Below are positions 17,920-26,422 of a stretch of 40,731 bases of DNA, one piece after another. Within the stretch, counting starts at the first letter, position 1. Every line of letters begins with the position of its first letter. Both the position numbers and the translations under genes were made by a program. The notes under the pieces are model-generated. The model was given only the letters and a program-made list of their open reading frames with translations. It did not search any database and was not told where the DNA came from. Source of the stretch: a virus; the IMG/VR virus record IMGVR_UViG_3300043395_002180, positions 1-40,731 of that record; one strand, 5' to 3'.

Positions 17920-18117
17920 TTTTTCCTTATTATTTCGGATTTCTTAAGCTATTAAAAAATATTGAGCTTAAATAGAATTATTTGATTGGCATTTGGTCAC
18001 TACACATAAAAGGTGAGTATTCACTACCAATAAAAAACACATATAGAAATGTGTTATTGTAAGAATAAATATATAAAATATATTTAAAACGTAATTTTCT
18101 AAAAAATTCTTTAGAAA
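17920..18117 (-). promoter_or_regulatory. Structured 198-base leader of scaffold-capsid unit
   Basis: This is the longest non-coding stretch in the window. In transcription order it holds an AT-rich promoter-like motif (18064-18072, ATATTTATT), a hairpin with a 7-base-pair stem at 18036-18055 followed by a short T run, a small GTGA/TCAC stem at 18013-18024, and a 7-base inverted repeat TTAAGCT/AGCTTAA at 17944-17971. The first hairpin could end the previous unit or protect the 5' end of the scaffold-capsid mRNA. Confidence 0.5.
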
Positions 18118-19194
18118 TTATTTACAACCACAACCTTCTTCTAATTCAGCATCAGCATAAATGTTACTAACTACATAGTCCATTTCTGATTCTAATTTTT
18201 CTTTGGCTGCGTTAAGTTTTTTTAGATTAGCAATATATTGTTTTGCTTTATCAGTACCTTTAACTGATTTATATTTTTCTAATTCAGATGCTATTGCTGC
18301 AATTACTTTGGAAAAATCTTTTTGAATTTGTCCTACGCTTCTTGCTTCGTTTACTACACTTTCAGGAACACAATTTGGAACTTGCTTTCCACCTTTGTTT
18401 TTCATACCAACTTGCTTATATCCCTGCCAACAAGGACCTGCTTCGTTTTGAAATTCTTCTTTTGATAAAACTTTAATTTCATCAAATTTTATTTCAGTTA
18501 CACCTTCTCTATGTGGTGCTTTAATTCCGTGGTCTTTTCTTATATCTGATAATCTCTGAAGTATTCCTTTTAATGTAGTTTGATACTTCATCTTTTGCTC
18601 AGAATTTTTTGTTGATGTTATTTTATCTCTAAGCTTTTTAACTCTATCGTTATATCTTTGTATTTTTTCACCTTTTGTTTTAGCTGGGGCTTCATTTACC
18701 GATTCATATTTGCTTTTATTTTTATACCAATTGATAGTTGATATAGTAGCAGCAATATTAGCTTTAAGGTTTTCTTTTTCTTTAGGATTTTTAGCTTTTG
18801 TTAGCATGTACTGCAAATTCTTAATGCTTTTTTGCATATCTCTAAGTATGTCTGCTTCCAAATCCTCATTTACTTGCTCATTTGAATCACCATATTCGTG
18901 ATAGTTAGAAGCCGCTTGTGAAATATAGTTTTCTGAATTAGTAATGTGGTCTTGAATCCAAGCAGGTATCTGCTTTTCTTTTTCACCCATCTTTTGTTTT
19001 AATTCAGTTGCAGATTTAATAATAGAATCTAACTGATTTTGAGCCATTGAAACTTCGTGGTCTTCTGATTCTTCTGCTTCATTTACAGGTTTAAATGCGG
19101 TTGCATATGGATTAGAATAAACTTTACCATATTCAAATTTCTTACCACCCATAGTGAAAGAACCTTTACCAGCTAAATCAGTTAAACGAATCAT
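18118..19194 (-). CDS. Head-region protein with GPCWxGY motif, unknown function
   Basis: The 358-residue protein is mostly charged helix. Residues about 50-100 hold SMAQNQLDSIIKSATELKQK, then IPAWIQDHITNSENYISQAA, a helical motif seen in prohead-region proteins of marine T4-like phages. Residues about 250-275 carry GPCWQGYKQVGMKNKGGKQ followed by VPNCVPE, a short Cys-containing motif that recurs in phage proteins, and the chain ends in EEGCGCK. It lies two bases after the 185-residue gene and precedes the scaffold. A prohead core or internal head protein is the most likely role, inferred from position and composition. I know no assigned function for the motif. Confidence 0.75.
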   Translation of the reverse strand: MIRLTDLAGKGSFTMGGKKFEYGKVYSNPYATAFKPVNEAEESEDHEVSMAQNQLDSIIKSATELKQKMGEKEKQIPAWIQDHITNSENYISQAASNYHEYGDSNEQVNEDLEADILRDMQKSIKNLQYMLTKAKNPKEKENLKANIAATISTINWYKNKSKYESVNEAPAKTKGEKIQRYNDRVKKLRDKITSTKNSEQKMKYQTTLKGILQRLSDIRKDHGIKAPHREGVTEIKFDEIKVLSKEEFQNEAGPCWQGYKQVGMKNKGGKQVPNCVPESVVNEARSVGQIQKDFSKVIAAIASELEKYKSVKGTDKAKQYIANLKKLNAAKEKLESEMDYVVSNIYADAELEEGCGCK

Positions 19195-19196
19195 TC

Positions 19197-19754
19197 TTAT
19201 TTCTTTTTCATTGCAAGTCTTTCTCTCATTACATCAGTTGGAATGTCAGAGATTTCATAATAACGATTTAGGATGTGACCCATATCTTCATATAAAGCAT
19301 GTAATCTTTCATCCATTGCTTTTGCTTCAACAGCAAATTTATCAAATTGCTTACCCAACTTATCCAACTCACTCATATTTCTTTTTACAGTCTGAGCATC
19401 AAACCAATCGTTAGCTTCTCTTAATGATAATTCTTTTGCAGCTTCAGTAATAGCACCTAATGTTTCTGCAATTTCAGTCATATCTGAATTACGTTTCATT
19501 TGGTCTTGGAAAGTATTGTAAGTTGAAATGATTTCTAAGAAATGCTTTTTAACTTCCAAAGATAGTTTTCTATCAGGTTGTTCTAAGTTCTCTTTTATAG
19601 AAAACTTACCATCCTTAATCTTTACTTCAGTTAAAGCAGTCTTACGAATATCATTGTATCCCTTAGCTACCTTAGTTACATGCTTAGGTTCTTCAACTTT
19701 CAATTTGAATTTGTTGTTGTGAACGTAGCTGTATAAATCAAAATTCTTGCTCAT
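19197..19754 (-). CDS. Helical head-region protein, unknown function
   Basis: The 185-residue protein is predicted by eye to be almost all helix. It has an N-terminal basic part (DLYSYVHNNKFKLKVEEPKH), then KHFLEIISTYNTFQDQMKRN, and coiled-coil style heptads to the end. It contains no Cys and no catalytic motif. It starts one base after the protease stop and ends two bases before the next start, so it is co-translated with gp21. In T4 the core region between genes 20 and 22 encodes small prohead core proteins such as gp67 and gp68; this gene could fill such a role, but I cannot align it with them. Confidence 0.75.
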   Translation of the reverse strand: MSKNFDLYSYVHNNKFKLKVEEPKHVTKVAKGYNDIRKTALTEVKIKDGKFSIKENLEQPDRKLSLEVKKHFLEIISTYNTFQDQMKRNSDMTEIAETLGAITEAAKELSLREANDWFDAQTVKRNMSELDKLGKQFDKFAVEAKAMDERLHALYEDMGHILNRYYEISDIPTDVMRERLAMKKK

Positions 19755-19755
19755 T

Positions 19756-20349
19756 TTATGCTATTTCAGTTATAATTTCTCTCATTAAATCCTGAGCCTT
19801 GCAGTATTCACCACAAACATCAGTACCAATTTGTTTTAGTGGATTTACGGACTCATTCATTGGGACCATAAATGCACCATGTGTAGATGGGTTAGAAACA
19901 AAATCCCAACCAATCAATTCAAAATCTTCTGCTACTTCTACTTTATTACCACTCAAAGGTTTAGTAGAACCCATACCTCTTGAAGAAATACCTAATAGAA
20001 TACCAGCTTTTAATAATTCTTTTAAGATGTTTCCAGATGGAGTACCTAAAATTTCTACTGTACCACATAGGTCATCACCTTCCCACCAAATCTCTCTAAT
20101 ATTATGGGATACATTCTTTAAGTTAATAACAGTTGAATCTGGATGGTCTAATTCACCTAAAGCTCTACGCTCTTTGATGAATGTTAAATATTTTTTAGCT
20201 TCTCTTTCTAAAATTGGTTTTGGATATACTCTACCATTTTGGTTTTCCGCACCAGCTCTTTGTAGAACACCTTTAACTAAGGTTCTACCACCTTCATCTT
20301 CTTTTAACTTACCTTCAAATAAGTTTGTTTCTATCAAAAGTGATTTCAT
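19756..20349 (-). CDS. 21: Prohead core protease, gp21-like
   Basis: The 197-residue protein matches the T4 gp21 prohead protease family, which digests the scaffold and trims the capsid protein before packaging. Family segments are LQRAGAENQNGRVYPKPIL (29-47), the catalytic-His region GELDHPDS (65-72, His69), VSHNIREIWWEGDDLCG, and the catalytic-Ser region GILLGISSRGMGS (116-128, Ser122 or Ser123), then LIGWDFVSNPSTHGAFM. Its size is close to T4 gp21 (212 residues). It lies between the portal block and the scaffold, as expected. The N-terminus MKSLLIETNLFEGKLKE is probably removed or self-processed. Confidence 0.95.
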   Translation of the reverse strand: MKSLLIETNLFEGKLKEDEGGRTLVKGVLQRAGAENQNGRVYPKPILEREAKKYLTFIKERRALGELDHPDSTVINLKNVSHNIREIWWEGDDLCGTVEILGTPSGNILKELLKAGILLGISSRGMGSTKPLSGNKVEVAEDFELIGWDFVSNPSTHGAFMVPMNESVNPLKQIGTDVCGEYCKAQDLMREIITEIA

Positions 20350-20355
20350 TCTAAA

Positions 20356-21033
20356 TTACCATTTTTTCTTTTTAGCTTCCATTTTACTTCTAATCTTACT
20401 AGCCATCATACCTAATTGAGATTTATCAACACCAATTGCATCAACAACTTGAGCTATTAATTGAAGTTTTTGAATATTGTTTAGTTTTGCATCTTTAATT
20501 TTATCAATTGCAATACCTAATCTTTGTTTAACATTTGATGGAATTTGTGCTTTTGGTAATTCAGCTGAAATATCTTCATTTGTTTTACCAGCTCTTAAAT
20601 CTGCTAAATCATCTCCTTCAATATCACCATCTTTATCCACATCTAATTTATGTTGGTCACCTTTAAGGTCTTCGTTCTTCTCACCTTTGTTATTCCAAGC
20701 GGTATCTATTTTATCAAAGAATGATTTTTTTTCATCATCACTCATTTGTGGAATGGATTTACCTGCTTTTTCTAAAGCTTTTTTAAAGAAAGCCTGATAT
20801 TCAGATTCTTCCTTCATTACTTCTCTTACTAATTCTTTTAGTCTTTCTTTTGATATAGTTTCTTTGTGCATAGGTAATCCTTTGTGTTTTGTAGATGCAA
20901 AATCTTTAGCATCTTTTTTTGACATTGAATCTGCCGCTTTCTCAACTTCTTTAGATGGTGCTTCCATGTCTCCTTTTTGTACTGCATGAACCATTCCCAT
21001 AAATTTTTGCTGTGCTTTTGATACTGCTGGCAT
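20356..21033 (-). CDS. DUF3008-like protein with EF-hand-like loop
   Basis: The 225-residue protein opens with MPAVSKAQQKFMGMVHAVQK and continues SKKDAKDFASTKHKGLP, the signature of the DUF3008 family, found in phages and bacteria. Residues 131-142 read DVDKDGDIEGDD, which fits an EF-hand or dockerin-type calcium loop (D-x-D-x-D-G-x-I-x-x-x-D). The C-terminal 60 residues are helical and basic, ending KMEAKKKKW. Cellular role is unknown to me; in T4-like phages such proteins sit in the prohead cluster. It begins one base after the previous gene and ends six bases before gp21, so it is part of the portal-to-protease unit. Confidence 0.8.
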   Translation of the reverse strand: MPAVSKAQQKFMGMVHAVQKGDMEAPSKEVEKAADSMSKKDAKDFASTKHKGLPMHKETISKERLKELVREVMKEESEYQAFFKKALEKAGKSIPQMSDDEKKSFFDKIDTAWNNKGEKNEDLKGDQHKLDVDKDGDIEGDDLADLRAGKTNEDISAELPKAQIPSNVKQRLGIAIDKIKDAKLNNIQKLQLIAQVVDAIGVDKSQLGMMASKIRSKMEAKKKKW

Positions 21034-21034
21034 A

Positions 21035-21601
21035 TTATAATGTTCTTAATTTTTCAGTTATTCCCATTAACCTTTCTCTGATTTTGTATAGAGATGCGTT
21101 TGTTCTTTTCCAGTAATCTTCTTTTTTAAGTCCGTTTTCAGTCTTAATTTTAGAATACCAATTTACAAACTTCTCTATTTCAGAAAGTTGTTTATGTATA
21201 TTTGAAACACCTCTACCAACTTTTGCTTTTGGTGAAGACATTTCTCTTTTTAATTCTAACCATCTATTTTCTGCTACAATCATACCACTAATATCTGCTA
21301 CTTTAGCTTTGTCAATATCTTTTTTTGCAGCTGTTGGTTTCATTGGTAATGCTTCTTTTCTACTAGCAGGTACATCTCCCAAAGCCCAATCTTTTTCACC
21401 TTCTTCTAGGTTATCTACTACAGTTCCACCACTTACGTTTGCTAATCTTTTATTTTTCTTTGCGGTTTGACCAGGTTTTGAAAATGCAGCTGGGGTATCA
21501 TACCCCGCCACATTACCAGTTACTGACATCTCATCCAAAGTTTTTTGAATGTTTCTCTCTCTAACGTATTTACGAATAGCTTCTTTTAATCTTGCTTCCA
21601 T
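21035..21601 (-). CDS. Basic helical head-region protein, unknown function
   Basis: The 188-residue protein starts at an ATG sharing a base with the previous stop (TAATG). It has a helical basic N-terminus (MEARLKEAIRKYVRERNIQK), a flexible middle with GYDTPAAFSKPGQTAKKNKR, and a helical C-terminus (RWLELKREMSSPKAKVGRGV, then NIHKQLSEIEKFVNWYSK). No known catalytic or binding motif is visible. Position between the portal and the protease, and the highly charged helical make-up, suggest a prohead core or portal-associated protein. Confidence 0.75.
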   Translation of the reverse strand: MEARLKEAIRKYVRERNIQKTLDEMSVTGNVAGYDTPAAFSKPGQTAKKNKRLANVSGGTVVDNLEEGEKDWALGDVPASRKEALPMKPTAAKKDIDKAKVADISGMIVAENRWLELKREMSSPKAKVGRGVSNIHKQLSEIEKFVNWYSKIKTENGLKKEDYWKRTNASLYKIRERLMGITEKLRTL

Positions 21602-22470
21602 TATTTTACTTTAGATTTAAGTTCTTTTATTAGCTCATACGAAAGCATAATAGATGAAACTTGAGAATCAGATACAGTCTTTCCAATTTTCATTTTTTCT
21701 AAAACGGAAATAGTTTCTGATAGTTTAATTTGTGTAACTTTATCTTTTAATTTAGCTTTAATACTATTTAATTCAGAAATTATATTTGGTAATTCTTGTC
21801 CAACATAATCTTTGAATTTTGTAGTATTAGAGATATTATTTATATATTCTTTCAACAAATTTTTTTGAGAATCATTTAAATTTGTGTATTTTTTGTTGAA
21901 AGTTTCTACTAGAATCTTATAGGTAAGTAATCTAAGGTCTTTGTCTTGTTGTTTATAGGATTCAATCAACTTTTTATCTTCAGCTGGTTGAATTTGTTGA
22001 GCGGGTTTTGAAGTTATATTTTCGATTAGGGTAATCTTAGAATTAAAAATATCTTTAATATCATATCCTTCTGCTCTTTTAGATTCAAATACTTTATAGA
22101 TTGATGCTAGTACTTTATAGTTAGAAATAGGGGATGATAAGAATTGTTCAATATCAAATTTTGCTGAAATTTCTTTAATAAGATTAAATTTTTCTTTGGA
22201 TAATGAATTGTGATTTAATTTAGTATGTGCATCACAAACCGTCTCAACCAATTTATCCGCTTTTGTTTCGGTATTGTATTTTTCTTTTAAAAGTATATCA
22301 TAGAGACGTAATTCTTTGTTCAACTCCGTATTGGGAGCAAAGAATTCTGCTACAATTTTCTTTGCATTTTCAGATTTATCTCCATTAAGAATTTCAAGCG
22401 TTATTTGTCTTACTAAAAGCTCAAATAACACTCCAGTATTCTTAAACTTGGAATGTTTAATTTTTTTCAT
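21601..22470 (-). CDS. Conserved helical protein downstream of portal
   Basis: The 289-residue protein starts KHSKFKNTGVLFELLVRQIT, a segment I associate with uncharacterised proteins next to the portal gene in marine T4-like phages, although I cannot give a family number. The rest is nearly all helix and Lys/Glu/Leu-rich, with coiled-coil style stretches at about 150-180 and 240-289. It has no Cys-pair or nucleotide-binding motif other than one Cys at about 93. It heads a five-gene coupled run ending near the protease-scaffold junction and has its own motif 40 bases upstream. A head-assembly function is inferred from position. Confidence 0.75.
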   Translation of the reverse strand: MKKIKHSKFKNTGVLFELLVRQITLEILNGDKSENAKKIVAEFFAPNTELNKELRLYDILLKEKYNTETKADKLVETVCDAHTKLNHNSLSKEKFNLIKEISAKFDIEQFLSSPISNYKVLASIYKVFESKRAEGYDIKDIFNSKITLIENITSKPAQQIQPAEDKKLIESYKQQDKDLRLLTYKILVETFNKKYTNLNDSQKNLLKEYINNISNTTKFKDYVGQELPNIISELNSIKAKLKDKVTQIKLSETISVLEKMKIGKTVSDSQVSSIMLSYELIKELKSKVK

Positions 22471-22510
22471 TTACTTACCCTATATTTATTCTACCCTATA
22501 AACTAACACA

Positions 22511-22519
22511 TATAAATAT
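22511..22519 (-). promoter_or_regulatory. Putative late promoter motif of the prohead unit
   Basis: The minus strand reads ATATTTATA, 40 bases before the ATG at 22470. The leader also has an 8-base direct repeat (plus strand ACCCTATA at 22477 and 22493) and a second AT-rich box, AATAAATA on the coding strand. Confidence 0.5.
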
Positions 22520-22536
22520 AAACAAATTTTTCTTTA

Positions 22537-24312
22537 TTAAATTTTAGAATCATCTAATAAGTTTTTCTCATCAAGCATACCCGATTTTTCGGTCAAAACC
22601 TTCTTTTTTGATGAAATTCCGTTTATATATTCACGTGCGAGTTTTTTAGCGTTTGTGTTTAATGTTCTATCTTCTCTCTTTCTTTCTTTATGGTTCTCAG
22701 CATCTCCTAATGGGTCTCTACCATATGGATGTTTATCCTTACCATAAGTGTTTCCTTCTTTTGGTCTACCAACTCCCCTATTTAATTCTATTTCAGTTTT
22801 TAATTTACTGATTTCTTCTTCAACATTTTGTTGTTGTGGTGGGTTTGCTGGGTCTTGTCCCTGCTGTTCTATTGATGTTTGTCTGAAACGGTCTTTAAGG
22901 TCTAATATCACCTTAGCTCTTTCAATATCTACTTCATCTTGGGATAATCCAAATATATTATGATAAGCCCAATCCGAAGACAACATATTAAGTGCTTTTA
23001 CATCAGTTGCTAATCTAACCTTTTCAGACCATAAATTAACTTTTTCTTGCTCATAAATTGTAGAAGCGTTTGTCAAACTTAATTCAAAGTTTGTCATTTC
23101 TGAATCCTCAATACCATTTGCTGCTAAGTGAACTACTGCAATTTTTGCTAATTCACTAACAACTGTACGTTGAATTCTTTCAATAGTTCTTGCAAAACGA
23201 ACATCTTCTGCAGCCAATGTAGCTTTACCATTTACGTTCTCATCATAAGATAAGTAAGCCTTTGGAACTCTTAAAGCTGCAAATAATTTATTCTTTAAGT
23301 AATCAATATCTTCAATTGCTGCATATTCTAAACCTTGTAGGTTTTCAATATTTGTACCACTATCACTACCACGCACAGGTAGGAAAAAATCTTCAGTAAG
23401 GTTTTGGATATTATATTTTAAGTTGTAATCACCGGTGTTTTTATCAACAAATGGAGTTTTTTTCATTTTGTTGATAATCTTCTGCATATAGTTATCCACT
23501 TCTTGCGGTGGGATATTACCTATATCAATTTTGAATACTCTTTTTTCAGGTGCTCTCATAATACGATGGATTAACATCGCATCTTCCATAAGAGATAATT
23601 GTTTCCAAATTCTTCTTGCACCTTCTACCATAGATTTACCATATGGAAGGAAGTTGGTATCTGATAACATTCTAAAGTGAGCCATTTCATATTGCTCATA
23701 TTCCTTTTTACCAAATCTATCTAATTCAACTCTATACTTAACGTAATCAGGATTATTTGGGTCAGTTCCCTCTAATCTTTCTACGTTATAAGTTGAGTGT
23801 GGTGCTACGTTGATGATACCTTTACCAGGCATAATTTCTAATGCTAAAAACGCATCACCATATTTTACTAAGTTTCTAATCCAAGGCCATAAGTTAAATT
23901 CAACATTCATTATATCATAGAATAAGTTGTGAAGCATTTCTCTTACATTCTCATTCGTTGATTTGATTTGAAGAACATCACCATATTCGTTCTTAGTTGT
24001 GGATTCATCTGCATATATGTCTAATGCTGAACCAATAATTGGGTCCATATCCATAGCATCATAATCTCTAAAAAGTTCTCTACGAACTTGATGATATGCC
24101 ATTGATTGTGCACCTTGATGCGTTTCGAAATAAGACCTTTGTAGTTTTGTGTACCTATCTCTAAGGTTCACAAAGTTTGTATTCATTTGTCTATCTTCAA
24201 CATCCACTACTCTACGTTTACCATCTTTATCAACGGTTACGATTGCATTAGTTGAAAATAATTTTTTCAGTCTCCCAAAGAAACTTCTATCGTCTTGGAA
24301 TTGTTCTGCCAT
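22537..24312 (-). CDS. 20: Portal protein, gp20-like
   Basis: The 591-residue protein fits the T4 gp20 portal family, the dodecameric ring at the head vertex through which DNA is packaged. Diagnostic stretches are YDAMDMDPIIGSALDIYADE (about 89-108), FLPYGKSMVEGARRIWKQL near 216, ILIHRIMRAPEKRVFKIDIGN-type sequence near 245 (here MLIHRIMRAPEKRVF), and RVPKAYLSYDENVNGKATLA near 344, followed by the RFARTIERIQR helix. It is slightly longer than T4 gp20 (524), with a charged C-terminal tail containing GRPKEGNTYGKDKHPYGRDP. It follows the 145-residue gene by eight bases. Confidence 0.95.
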   Translation of the reverse strand: MAEQFQDDRSFFGRLKKLFSTNAIVTVDKDGKRRVVDVEDRQMNTNFVNLRDRYTKLQRSYFETHQGAQSMAYHQVRRELFRDYDAMDMDPIIGSALDIYADESTTKNEYGDVLQIKSTNENVREMLHNLFYDIMNVEFNLWPWIRNLVKYGDAFLALEIMPGKGIINVAPHSTYNVERLEGTDPNNPDYVKYRVELDRFGKKEYEQYEMAHFRMLSDTNFLPYGKSMVEGARRIWKQLSLMEDAMLIHRIMRAPEKRVFKIDIGNIPPQEVDNYMQKIINKMKKTPFVDKNTGDYNLKYNIQNLTEDFFLPVRGSDSGTNIENLQGLEYAAIEDIDYLKNKLFAALRVPKAYLSYDENVNGKATLAAEDVRFARTIERIQRTVVSELAKIAVVHLAANGIEDSEMTNFELSLTNASTIYEQEKVNLWSEKVRLATDVKALNMLSSDWAYHNIFGLSQDEVDIERAKVILDLKDRFRQTSIEQQGQDPANPPQQQNVEEEISKLKTEIELNRGVGRPKEGNTYGKDKHPYGRDPLGDAENHKERKREDRTLNTNAKKLAREYINGISSKKKVLTEKSGMLDEKNLLDDSKI

Positions 24313-24320
24313 AATTTATT

Positions 24321-24758
24321 TTACCATTTTCTACAAGACCAATATCTTGCTTTAGTTCTTGGACCAGGATTATCACAATTATGTCTAGCTCTGAAAGATT
24401 TTCTTCTTTCTGGGTTAGACTTCTTAATTCTCATATTCGGGTCACCAAAATTTACTTTAACAATTTTATTAGTTTTAGGATTTCTAACATATACCTTAAA
24501 TTTCTTTACATCCCCTTGCATTGGTTTGCCCAATTTAACTTGTCTACCTTGATATTCGGCTTCGTAAACACAATTACACCCAGCCTCATCCAAAGATTGA
24601 GAATATGATTTAAGATATGCTATGAAATCATCCATATCTTCTTGCTCTACATCTAATTCATCATAATCATCAATTGGATTATCTGCTGGAGTATCACCTT
24701 TTGAATACGCTTTATCTATGTATTCATCTTCTTTTAGTATATTAGTTAATTTAATCAT
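24321..24758 (-). CDS. Small protein with basic Cys/Trp-rich C-terminal domain
   Basis: The 145-residue protein has an acidic N-terminal half (residues 1-60, with the sequence NPIDDYDELDVEQEDMDDF) and a basic C-terminal half. The last 45 residues run FGDPNMRIKKSNPERRKSF, then RARHNCDN and ARYWSCRKW, a compact conserved module that I have seen in several phage head-region proteins but cannot name for certain. Cys at 62 and 64 (AGCNCVYE) and two more in the module could bind a metal. This is the only gene in the window with a strong Shine-Dalgarno sequence (AAAAGGAGAGC, five bases before ATG). It sits between terminase and portal, where T4 has gp18 and gp19; it resembles neither. Confidence 0.8.
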   Translation of the reverse strand: MIKLTNILKEDEYIDKAYSKGDTPADNPIDDYDELDVEQEDMDDFIAYLKSYSQSLDEAGCNCVYEAEYQGRQVKLGKPMQGDVKKFKVYVRNPKTNKIVKVNFGDPNMRIKKSNPERRKSFRARHNCDNPGPRTKARYWSCRKW

Positions 24759-24773
24759 TTTGCTCTCCTTTTA

Positions 24774-24810
24774 TTTTGACATATATCATAAATATCAGTA
24801 TTTGTCAAAA
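24774..24810 (-). promoter_or_regulatory. Promoter region inside an 8-base inverted repeat
   Basis: TTTTGACA at 24774-24781 and its complement TGTCAAAA at 24803-24810 flank the shared motif (24787-24795, minus strand ATATTTATG). Read on the minus strand the distal arm also supplies a perfect TTGACA, with TATATG 17 bases on. This could be an operator over a promoter or a long-loop hairpin. It lies 15 bases upstream of the 145-residue gene, which has a strong ribosome site. Confidence 0.45.
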
Positions 24811-24820
24811 CCCTACATTT

Positions 24821-26422
24821 TTACAGCCATTGTGTAAGGTCCTCTATATCATCTCCTATCCTCATTTTCCAAGGGTTATCATTTCTATCAGAAGGTCCAT
24901 ATACCCCAGCGTGCTGCATATTTGAAGAAATTCCTCCCAATGTTCTTTTTGTTAGGTCTATTCCTTCTTGTCTTAAACGTAATGCGGTATCCCTTACCCA
25001 TAACCCTATACAAAAAGCCATAGTAAGGTCATCGTTATAACTTTTCATAGCTTCAGCTCTACCATTATGAAATATGAATGTAAACAATTCATCTATAAGT
25101 CTATTTGAACGAACTGTTACGGCTTTTTCTCTAAAATATTCATCTAATTTAGAAATAATAAGTGGTCTAGTTTTAGTTGTAGTTGAAAATCCAGCAACCA
25201 TACCTCTTTCGTCTGCTCTATATTTGTTTTTCATTTGATGTTCTACATCCACATATTTTAAATCCTTACTCATATAGAATAGATTTTTATATTGTCTATC
25301 TATACATTGTTGAATACATGCCCAACCAATGTTTGAGTTTTCTACTACAAGCAAAGCATCATTATATTCAGTTGATAAGTTTGTCAAAAAATTTCCAAAA
25401 TCTTTAGTATCAATTTTACCTTTATATTCAGCTACTTGTGTTGCATTGATTATATCAATTACATGGCATGCTGAAAAGTCAGAACCATCACCTCTTGCCA
25501 CGTCAGCTACAACCATATAAGAACCATTTGCGGTTGGGTATTCCCATCTCCAAAGGTTTCCATCAAATCCAGTTTTTTCAATTGGGTCTTGACAATATGT
25601 TTCTTTATAAAACATAAGTAGTTCTGGGTCTATAACTGTATCACCAGAAGATACGAAGTCACAATCACACTCTTGCGCTGCTTTTTTCTGCCCTAATAGT
25701 TTTTCTTGCTCATCTCTCCAAGTTTGGTCTCTTTCAGGGTGTACTGTCCAATGTAGTTTAATAGTATTAAATGGATTTGTACCATCTTCTGCACCTAACC
25801 AAGTTTTATGAAACCAATTACCAACACCATTTGGGGTAGATAATGCAATACAACTACCACCCGTTGATAATGTAGATTGAGCAGCTACCCAAATCTCATC
25901 AATTTCATCAATGAATGCAGCCTCATCAAATATAAGTAAAGATAGGGCTTCAGAACGTCCTGCATCCGGTGAAGATGCAATAGCCTTAATTTGAGAACCA
26001 TTTTGTAAACGAAGGGAAAGTTTGTTATCTTCCAAAGAACCACCTTTTAACCAACTAGGAAGTAATTCATGCATTACTCTTACCTTAGTTACTAAGTTTT
26101 TTGCTACATCTTGCTTAGTAGCAATAACCAACACATTGAAATCTGTATTAAATAACATTTTCCAAAGTGAATATCCAGCAGAAAGTGTTGATATACCAGT
26201 TTGACGAGATTTAAGAACTATGTTAAATCTATTTTTATGAAATTCAGTTAAAGTTTTTTCTTGAAATGGAAAAAGGTGAAATGGTATCTTACCTCTCACC
26301 GGATGCTGAATCATACAATACTTTTTCATAAAGTGTATTGGGTCCGTAGCACACTTTTTGTATTCTTCAGCTATAATCTCTTTTAAAGATTTTTTTTGTG
26401 TTATTCCTAAATTCTGAGCCAT
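24821..26422 (-). CDS. 17: Terminase large subunit, gp17-like
   Basis: The 533-residue protein is the DNA-packaging ATPase and nuclease. The ATPase has an adenine-binding region HLFPFQEKTL (49-58), Walker A SRQTGIST (72-79), Walker B LLIFDE (162-167) with catalytic Glu167, and coupling motif STP (195-197). The RNase H-fold nuclease shows its three acidic sites at VVADVARGDGSDF (Asp307), LLVVENSNIG (Glu361) and SYNDDLTMAF (Asp464/465). The length is somewhat below T4 gp17 (610). It starts at an ATG that shares a base with the stop of the zinc-finger gene, so both are co-translated, and no gene of gp16 sequence type is otherwise seen. Confidence 0.97.
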   Translation of the reverse strand: MAQNLGITQKKSLKEIIAEEYKKCATDPIHFMKKYCMIQHPVRGKIPFHLFPFQEKTLTEFHKNRFNIVLKSRQTGISTLSAGYSLWKMLFNTDFNVLVIATKQDVAKNLVTKVRVMHELLPSWLKGGSLEDNKLSLRLQNGSQIKAIASSPDAGRSEALSLLIFDEAAFIDEIDEIWVAAQSTLSTGGSCIALSTPNGVGNWFHKTWLGAEDGTNPFNTIKLHWTVHPERDQTWRDEQEKLLGQKKAAQECDCDFVSSGDTVIDPELLMFYKETYCQDPIEKTGFDGNLWRWEYPTANGSYMVVADVARGDGSDFSACHVIDIINATQVAEYKGKIDTKDFGNFLTNLSTEYNDALLVVENSNIGWACIQQCIDRQYKNLFYMSKDLKYVDVEHQMKNKYRADERGMVAGFSTTTKTRPLIISKLDEYFREKAVTVRSNRLIDELFTFIFHNGRAEAMKSYNDDLTMAFCIGLWVRDTALRLRQEGIDLTKRTLGGISSNMQHAGVYGPSDRNDNPWKMRIGDDIEDLTQWL

